Shown here: positions 1-4,848 of the stretch, in pieces
Position numbering within the stretch: position 1 is the stretch's first letter
Layout of the letters: the number at the start of each line of letters is the position of its first letter
Source of the DNA: JBJXGF01 sp046153015
GTDB taxonomy: Bacteria > Actinomycetota > Acidimicrobiia > Acidimicrobiales > CAIXPF01
Direction: 5' to 3'
DNA: 6,125 nucleotides
Assembly: GCA_046153015.1 (NCBI GenBank)
Contig: JBJXGF010000051.1
Coordinates: 1 to 6,125 of the forward strand
The notes under the pieces: generated by a model
What the model saw: the letters and a program-made list of their open reading frames with translations, nothing else
Told to the model about the DNA's origin: nothing
The model's database searches: none
Made by a program: the position numbers and the translations under genes

Positions 1-450
1 GGCCCACAGCCCGGGGTGGGCCTGCTGGGCGAGGCTGTTCACCAGGGCGTGCCCGGGTTTCGCCGCGGTCGCCGCCGCCCGGGCGTTCGCCTCGTCCTCT
101 GGGGGCGTCCACCGGGGCGCTCCGGGAGGGCTGAAGGCCTCCACCGCCGCCGCGGCCCAGGCCCGGGCCTGGGCGGGTTCCGTTCCGTCCCAACAGAACA
201 GGCGGGCCGCCGCGATCAGCGCCGCGGCGCGACGACCGGCGGAAGGCTGGGCGGCGGGCAGCTCATCGTCGAGGAACTCGACGACGCCGCTGCGCTCAAG
301 GTCATCGAGCAGCGCGGTGTCAGCCGCCCGGGCCGCGTCTCGGCAGGCGGCCCACAGTCCGTTCGAACCGGCGAGCTGAGCGGCGGCGGCGAGATCGCCC
401 CGAGCGAGAAGGTCGAGCGCCTGGGTTCGTTCCCACCCGCCGGCGGTCAT
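1..450 (-). CDS. Partial Ala-rich helical protein, function unknown (C-terminus off the left edge)
   Basis: I do not recognise this protein. The frame is open from ATG at 450 down to base 1 (150 codons) and leaves the window without a stop. An in-frame TGA at 499-501 and no other start codon before 450 fix the start, although I see no clear ribosome binding site. The translation begins MTAGGWERTQALDLLARGDL and is rich in Ala, Leu, Asp and Glu, as in an alpha-helical protein. Third positions are about 85% G/C by my count. The same triplets are also open on the plus strand, but that translation is Arg/Gly/Pro-rich and looks like a shadow. There is no signal peptide or membrane segment in the visible part. 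A short helical-repeat protein is possible from the LLARGDLAAAAQLAG pattern, but this is only an impression. It is divergent from the sigma-factor operon and may be functionally linked to it. Confidence 0.72.
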   Translation of the reverse strand, partial: MTAGGWERTQALDLLARGDLAAAAQLAGSNGLWAACRDAARAADTALLDDLERSGVVEFLDDELPAAQPSAGRRAAALIAAARLFCWDGTEPAQARAWAAAAVEAFSPPGAPRWTPPEDEANARAAATAAKPGHALVNSLAQQAHPGLWA

Positions 451-514
451 AGCGGCGCGGCTTCGCGGCCGCCGGCGCCGGCGTCGACCCCCCGAACGTC
501 AGTCACGACCCGTG

Positions 515-520
515 TTTATA
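515..520 (-). promoter_or_regulatory. Possible -10 element (TATAAA) for the leftward gene
   Basis: On the minus strand TATAAA stands out in a very GC-rich region, 65 bases upstream of the ATG at 450. It is one base from the TATAAT consensus. No convincing -35 box lies 16-18 bases upstream, so this rests on the -10 alone. A start around 508 would give a leader of about 58 nt. Confidence 0.3.
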
Positions 521-567
521 GCCGCGCAGCCAGAGGAAGCGACTGGTTTCCGGCCAAGGATTCGGCT

Positions 568-593
568 GGAACCTGAGGCCGCCGCCTCGCGTC
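568..593 (+). promoter_or_regulatory. Candidate ECF-type promoter upstream of the sigma gene
   Basis: GGAAC at 568-572 is followed after exactly 17 bases by CGTC at 590-593. This matches the GGAAC (-35) and CGTC (-10) pattern typical of many ECF sigma promoters, which are commonly autoregulated. The predicted transcript would start near 600 and have a leader of about 160 nt before the sigma ATG. A second GGAAC at 626-630 shares the GGAACCTG octamer, but its nearest CGTC is only 12 bases away. That the operon's own sigma factor recognises this site is inference. Confidence 0.35.
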
Positions 594-696
594 GCACGTT
601 GAGAAGGGCACGCGTTCAGCGGCCCGGAACCTGCCCCGGAGGCGTCGTGACGGCGAACCACCAGAAGCCCCGCCCGCGCCTTCACGCTCCGCGTTC

Positions 697-764
697 ATGC
701 GTGTACAGGAGGCGTCATCCAGGTAATGTGCTGCGCTGTGGTCGGGCCGGTGAGCAGCGAATGA
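697..764 (+). other. Two overlapping micro-ORFs leading into the sigma gene
   Basis: ATG at 697 opens a 9-codon ORF (MRVQEASSR) that ends at TAA 724-726. The last A of that stop begins ATG 726-728, a TAATG overlap. This opens a 12-codon ORF (MCCAVVGPVSSE) ending at TGA 762-764, which overlaps the sigma ATG at 761 as ATGA. AGGAGG at 707-712 lies 13 bases before the second ATG, which is longer than ideal. The arrangement resembles leader peptides with translational coupling, but ORFs this short often arise by chance. Confidence 0.25.
749..753 (+). promoter_or_regulatory. Ribosome binding site for the sigma gene
   Basis: GGTGA ends 7 bases before the ATG at 761 and matches the downstream half of the AGGAGGTGA consensus. 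It is the main reason for choosing 761 as the start. The reading frame is open back to 512, with an in-frame GTG at 728 that lies 15 bases after the AGGAGG at 707-712. Confidence 0.55.
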
Positions 765-1354
765 ACGACGACCGCGCTCGGGTGGGCCGCGTCGTCTCGT
801 TCCGGAGGCGGTATTCGTCGCTCAGCGTCGAGGAGCTGGTGGAGCTCGCTGCGGCGCGCGACGTCGACGCGTTCGAGGAGCTCATGAACCGCCACCGCCG
901 GATGGTTTGCGGCGTGTGCGTGCGCATGACCCGCACCGAGCAGGACGCCGAGGACGTGGTGTCCACCGTGCAGTGGGCGGTATGGCAGAAGCTCCCCGGG
1001 TTCGAGAGGAGATCGAAGTTCTCGACCTGGCTCTACCAGGTGACCGTCAACGCCACGATCGGGTTCCTGCGAAAGCGGAACCCTGAACCTGTCGGCGATT
1101 CATACGAGCCCCCCGATCCCGGCGCCGGGTTCGCTCGAGCGCCCCAGGACGACGTCGTGGACCTCGAGACGCTGCGTTGGGCGCTGGCGCGGCTGCCCCA
1201 CGAAGCCCGGGCGGCGCTGCTCCTCAAAGAGTGCGAAGGCCTCTCGCTGGAGGAGATCGCCGAGATTCAGATCGTCGCCCTCGGGACAGTGAAATCCCGA
1301 ATAAGCCGGGCCCGGGCCATGCTGGTTCAGCTCGTCGAAGAGTGCGCGCGGTGA
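761..1354 (+). CDS. ECF-type RNA polymerase sigma factor (sigma-70 family, regions 2 and 4)
   Basis: This 197-residue protein should bind core RNA polymerase and direct it to a specialised promoter set. Sigma region 2 spans about residues 35-106: DAFEELMNRHRRMV for core binding, TEQDAEDVVSTV, and KFSTWLYQVTVNATIGFLRK for -10 recognition and melting. Region 4 spans about 134-190, with ALARLPHEARAALLLKECEG followed by a helix-turn-helix, LSLEEIAEI...GTVKSRISRARAML, for -35 recognition. Regions 1 and 3 are absent, and the length is typical of ECF sigmas. The start at 761 is supported by GGTGA spaced 7 bases; the longer upstream frame is Arg/Pro-rich and unlikely to be translated. Its TGA stop lies inside GTGA, which also starts the next gene, so the two are translationally coupled. 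A GGAAC-N17-CGTC pair upstream suggests autoregulation. I cannot assign an ECF group. Confidence 0.93.
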   Translation: MNDDRARVGRVVSFRRRYSSLSVEELVELAAARDVDAFEELMNRHRRMVCGVCVRMTRTEQDAEDVVSTVQWAVWQKLPGFERRSKFSTWLYQVTVNATIGFLRKRNPEPVGDSYEPPDPGAGFARAPQDDVVDLETLRWALARLPHEARAALLLKECEGLSLEEIAEIQIVALGTVKSRISRARAMLVQLVEECAR

Positions 1355-2115
1355 CCGGCGCAAGCAACGACGAGCGGGCCATCGACGCCATCGTCGCCAG
1401 ATGGCTGTCCGCCCCATTCCCTGAGCTCACCGACCGGCAATGGAGCGCCGGCCTCGACGCGGTGCGCGCCTCTGTCATCGACGCCGCCATGTCCGCAGGC
1501 ATCCCCGAACCCGCCGGCGACCAGCTCTTCGCGGCGTTCGGCGAGGCCGAGGTCTCCGACACGGCTTGGCGCTCCGGGTTGGCCGCCATCAGAGCTGCGC
1601 AAGCCGGCGTCGCCCACCGCAGCTTCCGTTCCTCGGCAGCGGCGGCCGCCGGCCCTGACCGTGAACGCCTCGCGCATTTCGAGCAGAGCCCGGATGGGCG
1701 TGTGGCCGCGGCGCTCGAAGAAGCCGACGACGGGCGCATCGTGCTGACGGTCTCGAGCACGGCCGGCGCAGCGGCGCCGGCAGGGGTCGTGGTGCGCGTC
1801 CGCTGGGCCTTCGTCGCCGGCGCCCGCACCTCGGCTCCCGAGGTCGTCGCCGGCCAGCTGGTCACGCCGCTGCCCCAAGGCCCGAGGGCGCTCGCCCGGT
1901 ATGACCTCGGCCCGCTCGGCGCCCATGACGCCATCGATCTCCACCCGCCCGAGCCGGTGATCGCTCTCGAAGACCTCTCGCACGAGGAGATCGAGACGGC
2001 CTTCGCTTCGAGCCCCTACGGCAACGCGATGCGCGCCTGGCGAGAGCTGCTCGCCGCCGACGTGCTGCCCGACGATGCCGCCGCGCTGGTAAGGGCGAAC
2101 CTGCACACCGACTAA
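1351..2115 (+). CDS. Uncharacterised 254-aa partner of the ECF sigma factor; candidate regulator
   Basis: I do not recognise a family. It starts with GTG at 1351 inside the sigma stop (GTGA), with GAAGAG 8 bases upstream; an in-frame GTG at 1342 is a less likely alternative. The protein has no cysteine, no evident transmembrane segment and no signal peptide. It therefore lacks the HxxxCxxC zinc motif and the single membrane helix of common anti-sigma factors. The N-terminal part (about 1-95) is helical and seems internally duplicated: TDRQWSAGLDAVRA (27-40) aligns with SDTAWRSGLAAIRA (69-82). The middle (about 115-200) has alternating hydrophobic stretches (GRIVLTVSS, GVVVRVRWAFVAG) that suggest a beta-sandwich. 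The C-terminus (205-254) is helical again. Position and coupling suggest it regulates or is co-regulated with the sigma factor. This is inference. Confidence 0.82.
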   Translation: MTGASNDERAIDAIVARWLSAPFPELTDRQWSAGLDAVRASVIDAAMSAGIPEPAGDQLFAAFGEAEVSDTAWRSGLAAIRAAQAGVAHRSFRSSAAAAAGPDRERLAHFEQSPDGRVAAALEEADDGRIVLTVSSTAGAAAPAGVVVRVRWAFVAGARTSAPEVVAGQLVTPLPQGPRALARYDLGPLGAHDAIDLHPPEPVIALEDLSHEEIETAFASSPYGNAMRAWRELLAADVLPDDAAALVRANLHTD

Positions 2116-2125
2116 GTGCGGTTTC

Positions 2126-2155
2126 CACGCCCAACACCACCCCGCAACGGGCGTG
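2126..2155 (+). terminator. Weak hairpin after the sigma operon
   Basis: CACGCCC (2126-2132) and GGGCGTG (2149-2155) form a perfect 7-bp inverted repeat with a 16-base loop, 10 bases after the TAA at 2113-2115. A smaller TCCGG/CCGGA hairpin follows at 2158-2171. No T-run follows, so termination is only possible, not shown. Confidence 0.3.
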
Positions 2156-2168
2156 TCTCCGGGTTTCC

Positions 2169-2194
2169 GGAACACCGGCGCTGTCCGGACCGAC
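2169..2194 (+). promoter_or_regulatory. Candidate ECF-type promoter for the DIP1984-family gene
   Basis: GGAAC at 2169-2173 is followed after 17 bases by CGAC at 2191-2194. The spacing equals that of the pair upstream of the sigma gene (GGAAC-N17-CGTC). A transcript would start near 2201, just ahead of the Shine-Dalgarno at 2214, which is a natural layout. Whether the local sigma factor uses it is inference. Confidence 0.3.
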
Positions 2195-2213
2195 CGCATG
2201 GCAGACTGTCCCC

Positions 2214-2221
2214 GGAGGTGA
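2214..2221 (+). promoter_or_regulatory. Ribosome binding site of the DIP1984-family gene
   Basis: GGAGGTGA is a strong Shine-Dalgarno. Its GGAGG core ends 7 bases before GTG 2226 and 10 bases before the adjacent in-frame GTG 2229. This favours 2226 as the start, although 2229 cannot be excluded. Confidence 0.7.
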
Positions 2222-2225
2222 GGCA

Positions 2226-2711
2226 GTGGTGAGGTTGGGGGAGGCGCTTGCTGTGCGCGCCGCGCTGCAGAAGCGGTGCGAGCAGCTCCGAGCTCGCGCG
2301 CAGGCCTGCGCTCGTTTCCAGGAAGGTGAGGAACCCGCTGAGAACGCCCGCGCCCTTCTCGAGGAGGCGGAGGAGGCCCTGACCGAGCTGGAGGCTCTGT
2401 TCCGACGGATCAACCGGACCAACGCCGCCACCGAGCTCCAGGCCGGTGTGACGCTCACCGACGCCATCGCGCGCCGAGACGTGCTCCGGCTTCGCCACAC
2501 GTTGTACAACTCGGTCGCTGACGCCGCCGCCGGGCGAGTCGGAGTGGGCATGGGCCCTGGGCCGCCGAGACAGCTCCGCTCGGAGCTGCGTCACGTCGCC
2601 GCGGTCCCAGTCGATGAGCTGCGCCGACGCGCCGATGACACGGCCCGTGAGCACCGCGAGTTGGACACCCGGATCCAGCAGCGCAACTGGGAGGTCGACC
2701 TGGCCGAGTGA
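2226..2711 (+). CDS. DIP1984 family protein (septicolysin-like annotation)
   Basis: This 161-residue cytoplasmic protein matches the DIP1984 family as I know it. Family hallmarks in order are LGEALAVRAALQKRCEQLRARAQ (4-26), QEGEEPAEN (32-40), a long Glu/Leu helix to about 60, INRTNAAT (62-69), TLTDAIARRDVLRLRH (76-91), a basic SELRHVAAVPV segment (119-129) and RELDTRIQQRNWEVDL near the C-terminus (144-159). The length is normal for the family and the gene appears intact. The heptad-like helices predict a coiled coil. The molecular role is unknown; the name septicolysin attached to some members implies a toxin, but I see no signal peptide or pore-forming feature here. The start is GTG 2226, set by GGAGGTGA upstream. 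It lies 110 bp after the sigma operon on the same strand, behind its own candidate promoter, so it may be a separate unit under related control. Confidence 0.88.
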   Translation: MVRLGEALAVRAALQKRCEQLRARAQACARFQEGEEPAENARALLEEAEEALTELEALFRRINRTNAATELQAGVTLTDAIARRDVLRLRHTLYNSVADAAAGRVGVGMGPGPPRQLRSELRHVAAVPVDELRRRADDTAREHRELDTRIQQRNWEVDLAE

Positions 2712-2768
2712 GCCGGGCGAGATTCGAGAGTTGGTACTTGTGGGAGCGAAGCGTGCACGAACCCGTGA

Positions 2769-2788
2769 CGGCTGCGGGCAACCAGCCG
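2769..2788 (+). terminator. Possible terminator hairpin after the DIP1984-family gene
   Basis: CGGCTG (2769-2774) pairs perfectly with CAGCCG (2783-2788) around an 8-base loop, 57 bases after the stop codon at 2711. No T-run follows, so it may simply be a chance GC-rich inverted repeat. Confidence 0.22.
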
Positions 2789-2954
2789 CTCCTCAGCGTG
2801 AAGGGCAACGGCAGGGCCCAAAGCCCACGCACCGCGCAGCCCAGCACCACGCACATCAGACGGCGCACACCGCAGAACGCATCACCATGTGCAGATCGCT
2901 TCGACAAGGAGGGAGGGGCAGGGGACTCTCGCCACGCGTTGGCCGGCTTCAACG

Positions 2955-2980
2955 GGCGCGGCCGCCGCCTTTGTTTGTTT
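2955..2980 (+). terminator. Terminator-like GC hairpin followed by a T-rich run
   Basis: GGCG (2955-2958) and CGCC (2963-2966) form a short stem around CGGC. After three bases the T-rich run TTTGTTTGTTT (2970-2980) follows, the only such run I noticed in this stretch. The orientation suits rightward transcripts such as that of the DIP1984-family gene, but it lies about 240 bases past the stop and the stem is short. Confidence 0.25.
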
Positions 2981-3144
2981 CGACCGCCCGGTCCAGTGCC
3001 CGTCGAAGATCCCGGCCCCGCCCGGATCATGAGCTGGGGGATCAGCGAGACACGCCGCCGGCCAGCTGACAAGGCCGCTGCCCAGGGAGGACTGGGGACG
3101 GCGGGGTTGCGCGGAACCCCCTAGCGAGCTGAGCGCCGCTGTGA

Positions 3145-3346
3145 CCGCTCCCGTGCGACAGCGCCGTCCTCCTCCTGTACGGAGCAACGCTGGCCGCCAG
3201 GCCCGAAACGGGCATCGTCGCCGCCGATCACCGGCCGATCGCACCAGTTCGACACGTTCTCCCGGCTCCTCGGCTTGTGCGGCGCCGAGGTGCGGGGGTG
3301 CGTCCCGCTGCGTGTGATGCGCACGACCGGGCACGGGTTGACCTGA
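3145..3346 (+). pseudogene. Possible frame-split gene remnant, family unknown
   Basis: Two adjoining plus-strand frames look coding-like in succession. From 3145 to about 3238 one frame reads LLLYGATLAARPETGIVAAD with mainly G/C third positions. From about 3227 the next frame reads ITGRSHQFDTFSRLLGLCGA and continues to TGA at 3344-3346, with about 37 of 39 third positions G or C. Joining them needs a one-base shift between about 3227 and 3240. No start codon with a ribosome binding site precedes it, and a stop (TGA 3142-3144) lies directly upstream in the first frame. I cannot name the family. Because G/C-rich third positions also occur in antisense frames, this could be an artefact of composition. 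Confidence 0.25.
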
Positions 3347-3380
3347 GAGCGAGCGACGCCGTGATGGCCTCGCGCGGGCT

Positions 3381-3408
3381 GGGCGGCCCTCCGGAAGGAG
3401 GGCCGCCC
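3381..3408 (-). terminator. Strong hairpin terminator candidate for the secreted-protein gene
   Basis: GGGCGGCCCTCC (3381-3392) and GGAGGGCCGCCC (3397-3408) form a perfect 12-bp stem with a GGAA loop on the plus strand (TTCC on the minus). It lies 48 bases past the stop of the leftward gene ending at 3457. No T-run follows in either direction, as is common for hairpin-only terminators of high-GC bacteria. Confidence 0.6.
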
Positions 3409-3456
3409 CGCGGCTGCTGCTCGCCTTGTCGTGCTCGCCTCGTTGTGGGATCGGGA

Positions 3457-4443
3457 TCACCCGAAGCGGACGTTGCCGGCGAGATCGACGGTCGGGGTAG
3501 GGCAGAACGGGGCGCCGAACGGAGTGGTGAGATCCCCGAAGGACAGGTTGAGGTTGGTTTGGATCCTCTGGGCGAGCTTCTCGGCGTAGTCCCAGTCGGC
3601 GGGGTTCATCTGGCTGCGGACGACCTCACGCTGGACGTTCAGATGCCCGTTGACGCAGGACCAGTGCATGTTGAGGACCACCACCGCCGCTCGGCCGTTG
3701 GGCGCGGGCGCCTTGGTGAGATCGATGGTGATGCGTTGCGCGGAGCCGGGCAGGTTGGCCTTGGACACCACGACGGGCGCTCCCTGGTAGTTGTCGCCGT
3801 CCCAGTAGTAGGGGTAGCCGTCGAGGTAGATCTGGTCGCCGGTGACAGCCTCGACCCGGCCGACGGTCGAGGCGGCGGTGATGCCGGTGGGCAGCGCCTT
3901 ACCGTCGTAGGTGAGCCACTCGGCGTTGGTCCGCAGCGCGGCCGAGGAGATTTCCAAGCTCGGGTTGGCGTCGCTGATGCAGGTCCCGCTGTTCCCGTAG
4001 GTGCGGGAGAACGCGAGGGCGTTGTTGAGCCTCAGCTCGAGACGGCTGATGCACCACTCGCCGGCCTTGTTGCGCAAGATCTTGATTCCGTTGATGTCTT
4101 TGGCCTTGTGTACGCCGCTCAGGTTCAGCGCCCACGTGTGGTCGTCGGCTCTTTCGAAGTCGTCGAGCGGCGAGTCGAGCCAGGTGCTGTTCATGTCGTT
4201 GAGCATGACCTTCGACGCGCCGTCCGCTCTCGCTGCGGCGGTGTCCGCCGTGACGACGCGGAGCTCGGCGCTCCAGATGCGCATCTCGGGGTTCACCGGT
4301 GAGAGGAAAAGCGCGGAGGCCTGTTGAGCGGCTGGTTCGGCGGACGGGGCTGCGCCTGCCGAGCCGGCGACGCCGGCGAGCGCGGCGCCCGCGAGGAAAA
4401 GGCCGGCTGCGCTGCGGATGGTTCGGGACTTGAAGTTGTTCAT
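3457..4443 (-). CDS. Secreted protein with PLAT/LH2-like domain, function unknown
   Basis: This is a 328-residue exported protein. A Sec-type signal peptide covers about residues 1-31: basic K5, R7 and R10, a hydrophobic core 12-27, and cleavage after SAGA (28-31) or one residue later. A Ser/Ala/Gln-rich linker follows. Residues about 55-170 look like a beta-sandwich with MRIWSAELRVVTADT, then LNDMNSTWLDSPLDDFER (81-98), a D/N/W-rich motif I associate with PLAT/LH2-like domains of secreted bacterial proteins, then GEWCISRLEL (128-137) and a second Cys at 155. The C-terminal half (about 176-328) holds DGYPYYWDGDNYQG and NMHWSCVNGHLNV and is unassigned. The mature protein has four cysteines, enough for two disulfides. 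The start is ATG 4443, with AAAGG about 10 bases upstream. The start codon lies in a 9-bp inverted repeat. A binding or surface role is likely; no catalytic motif is visible. Confidence 0.87.
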   Translation of the reverse strand: MNNFKSRTIRSAAGLFLAGAALAGVAGSAGAAPSAEPAAQQASALFLSPVNPEMRIWSAELRVVTADTAAARADGASKVMLNDMNSTWLDSPLDDFERADDHTWALNLSGVHKAKDINGIKILRNKAGEWCISRLELRLNNALAFSRTYGNSGTCISDANPSLEISSAALRTNAEWLTYDGKALPTGITAASTVGRVEAVTGDQIYLDGYPYYWDGDNYQGAPVVVSKANLPGSAQRITIDLTKAPAPNGRAAVVVLNMHWSCVNGHLNVQREVVRSQMNPADWDYAEKLAQRIQTNLNLSFGDLTTPFGAPFCPTPTVDLAGNVRFG

Positions 4444-4507
4444 CTGATCTCAGCCTTTGGTTTGGGTCGTTAGCCGCGCTGTGCGGCATCTCATACCGAT
4501 CAGATGC
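4441..4507 (-). promoter_or_regulatory. Leader with start-codon inverted repeat and competing hairpin
   Basis: In the sense of the secreted-protein gene, CATCTGATC (4506-4498) is perfectly complementary to GATCAGATG (4449-4441), whose last three bases are the start codon. The upstream arm also takes part in a local hairpin, GCATCT (4507-4502) with AGATGC (4491-4486). The two pairings therefore exclude each other. A third hairpin, GCCGC/GCGGC around a 5-base loop, occupies 4487-4473. This could be a translational switch or a pair of operator half-sites. The RNA model requires transcription to begin upstream of 4507, which is not shown; a -10-like GGTATGAGAT overlaps 4497-4488. Confidence 0.4.
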
Positions 4508-4848
4508 GGTGCGCTTCGCCGCTCGTTCCATTCCAGAAAGTTGGGAACCAACCGCTCGATAGACGCGTCGACCAGGCAGCGCTCGGTCGCCGTTCGGCCG
4601 GCGCACGGGCTGCTCGAGCGCTCCGGTGATGGGTCAGGGAGCGCCGCCCGAAGGCGGACGCCCCAGAGCATGCGCCAGTCGTTGCCGCCCGGCAGCGAGC
4701 CGGTGAAGTGAAGCCGTCGGATGCAACCCAGCCAGGCCGAAGCTTGGCGACGCCGAGACGAGAGCGGTGCGCCGCCGGCGCGGGTGTAGAGCGCGTCGCT
4801 CGCCACCGGCGTTGCGCCGTCAGTCAGGCGAGTATGAGCAGTGTCGCG
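4444..4848. other. 405-bp gap between two leftward genes
   Basis: The gap carries the leader of the secreted-protein gene at its left end and inverted repeats elsewhere: GTTGG/CCAAC (4540-4552), an 11-bp stem with two single-A bulges and a CGAA loop (4637-4664), and CGGCG/CGCCG (4807-4819). A minus frame is open from GTG 4806 to TGA 4450 (118 codons) with roughly 78% G/C third positions. It has no ribosome binding site and no recognisable domain, so I do not call it a gene. It could be a decayed one. Confidence 0.45.
4807..4819 (-). terminator. Weak hairpin after the SUMF1-domain gene
   Basis: CGGCG (4807-4811) and CGCCG (4815-4819) form a 5-bp stem with a 3-base loop, about 30 bases downstream of the TAG at 4851-4849. 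A second dyad, TGTCGC (4842-4847) and GCGACA (4855-4860), spans the stop codon itself. Neither is followed by a T-run. Confidence 0.25.

Larger units (their letters stand above)
2712..3456. other. 745-bp stretch without an intact gene
   Basis: Several long frames are open here on both strands, but their translations are rich in Arg, Pro and Gly, lack ribosome binding sites and overlap hairpins, so I treat them as shadows. The stretch does hold a 6-bp hairpin (2769-2788), a T-rich run after a GC hairpin (2955-2980), a possible frame-split remnant (3145-3346) and a strong 12-bp hairpin (3381-3408). No tRNA-like or other RNA gene was recognised. Confidence 0.5.

Noticed and set aside
16..576. 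Long plus-strand frame over the left edge gene
   Set aside because: Its translation is Arg/Gly/Pro-rich without domains. The minus-strand reading of the same triplets is more protein-like, with about 85% G/C third positions, so this is a shadow.
512..760. Upstream extension of the sigma factor (83 extra residues)
   Set aside because: The extension is basic and Pro-rich with no sigma similarity, and it covers the candidate promoter. ATG 761 has a GGTGA ribosome binding site and gives a normal ECF length.
1224..2199. Long minus-strand frames opposite the sigma partner gene
   Set aside because: They are antisense shadows of 1351-2115. The plus frame is coupled to the sigma gene and has the more natural composition.
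3113..3117. GGAAC in the gene-poor stretch
   Set aside because: No -10-like box at the required spacing and no gene start downstream on that strand.
2708..3124. 138-codon plus frame following the DIP1984-family gene
   Set aside because: It has low-complexity Arg/Pro/Gly composition, no ribosome binding site beyond the overlap with the previous stop, and no recognisable motif. Translation of a short overlapping ORF cannot be fully excluded.
2882..3460. 192-codon minus frame downstream of the secreted-protein gene
   Set aside because: It runs through the 12-bp hairpin, is Arg/Pro-rich and has no domain, so it is a random open frame in GC-rich DNA.
4525..4529. GGAAC on the minus strand upstream of the secreted-protein gene as an ECF -35
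   Set aside because: At 16-18 bases downstream there is no CGTC, CGAC or GTT-like -10, unlike the two accepted pairs.
4450..4806. 118-codon minus frame in the gap upstream of the secreted-protein gene
   Set aside because: Third-position G/C is moderately high, but there is no ribosome binding site before GTG 4806, second-position G/C is high for a real gene, and no family is recognisable.
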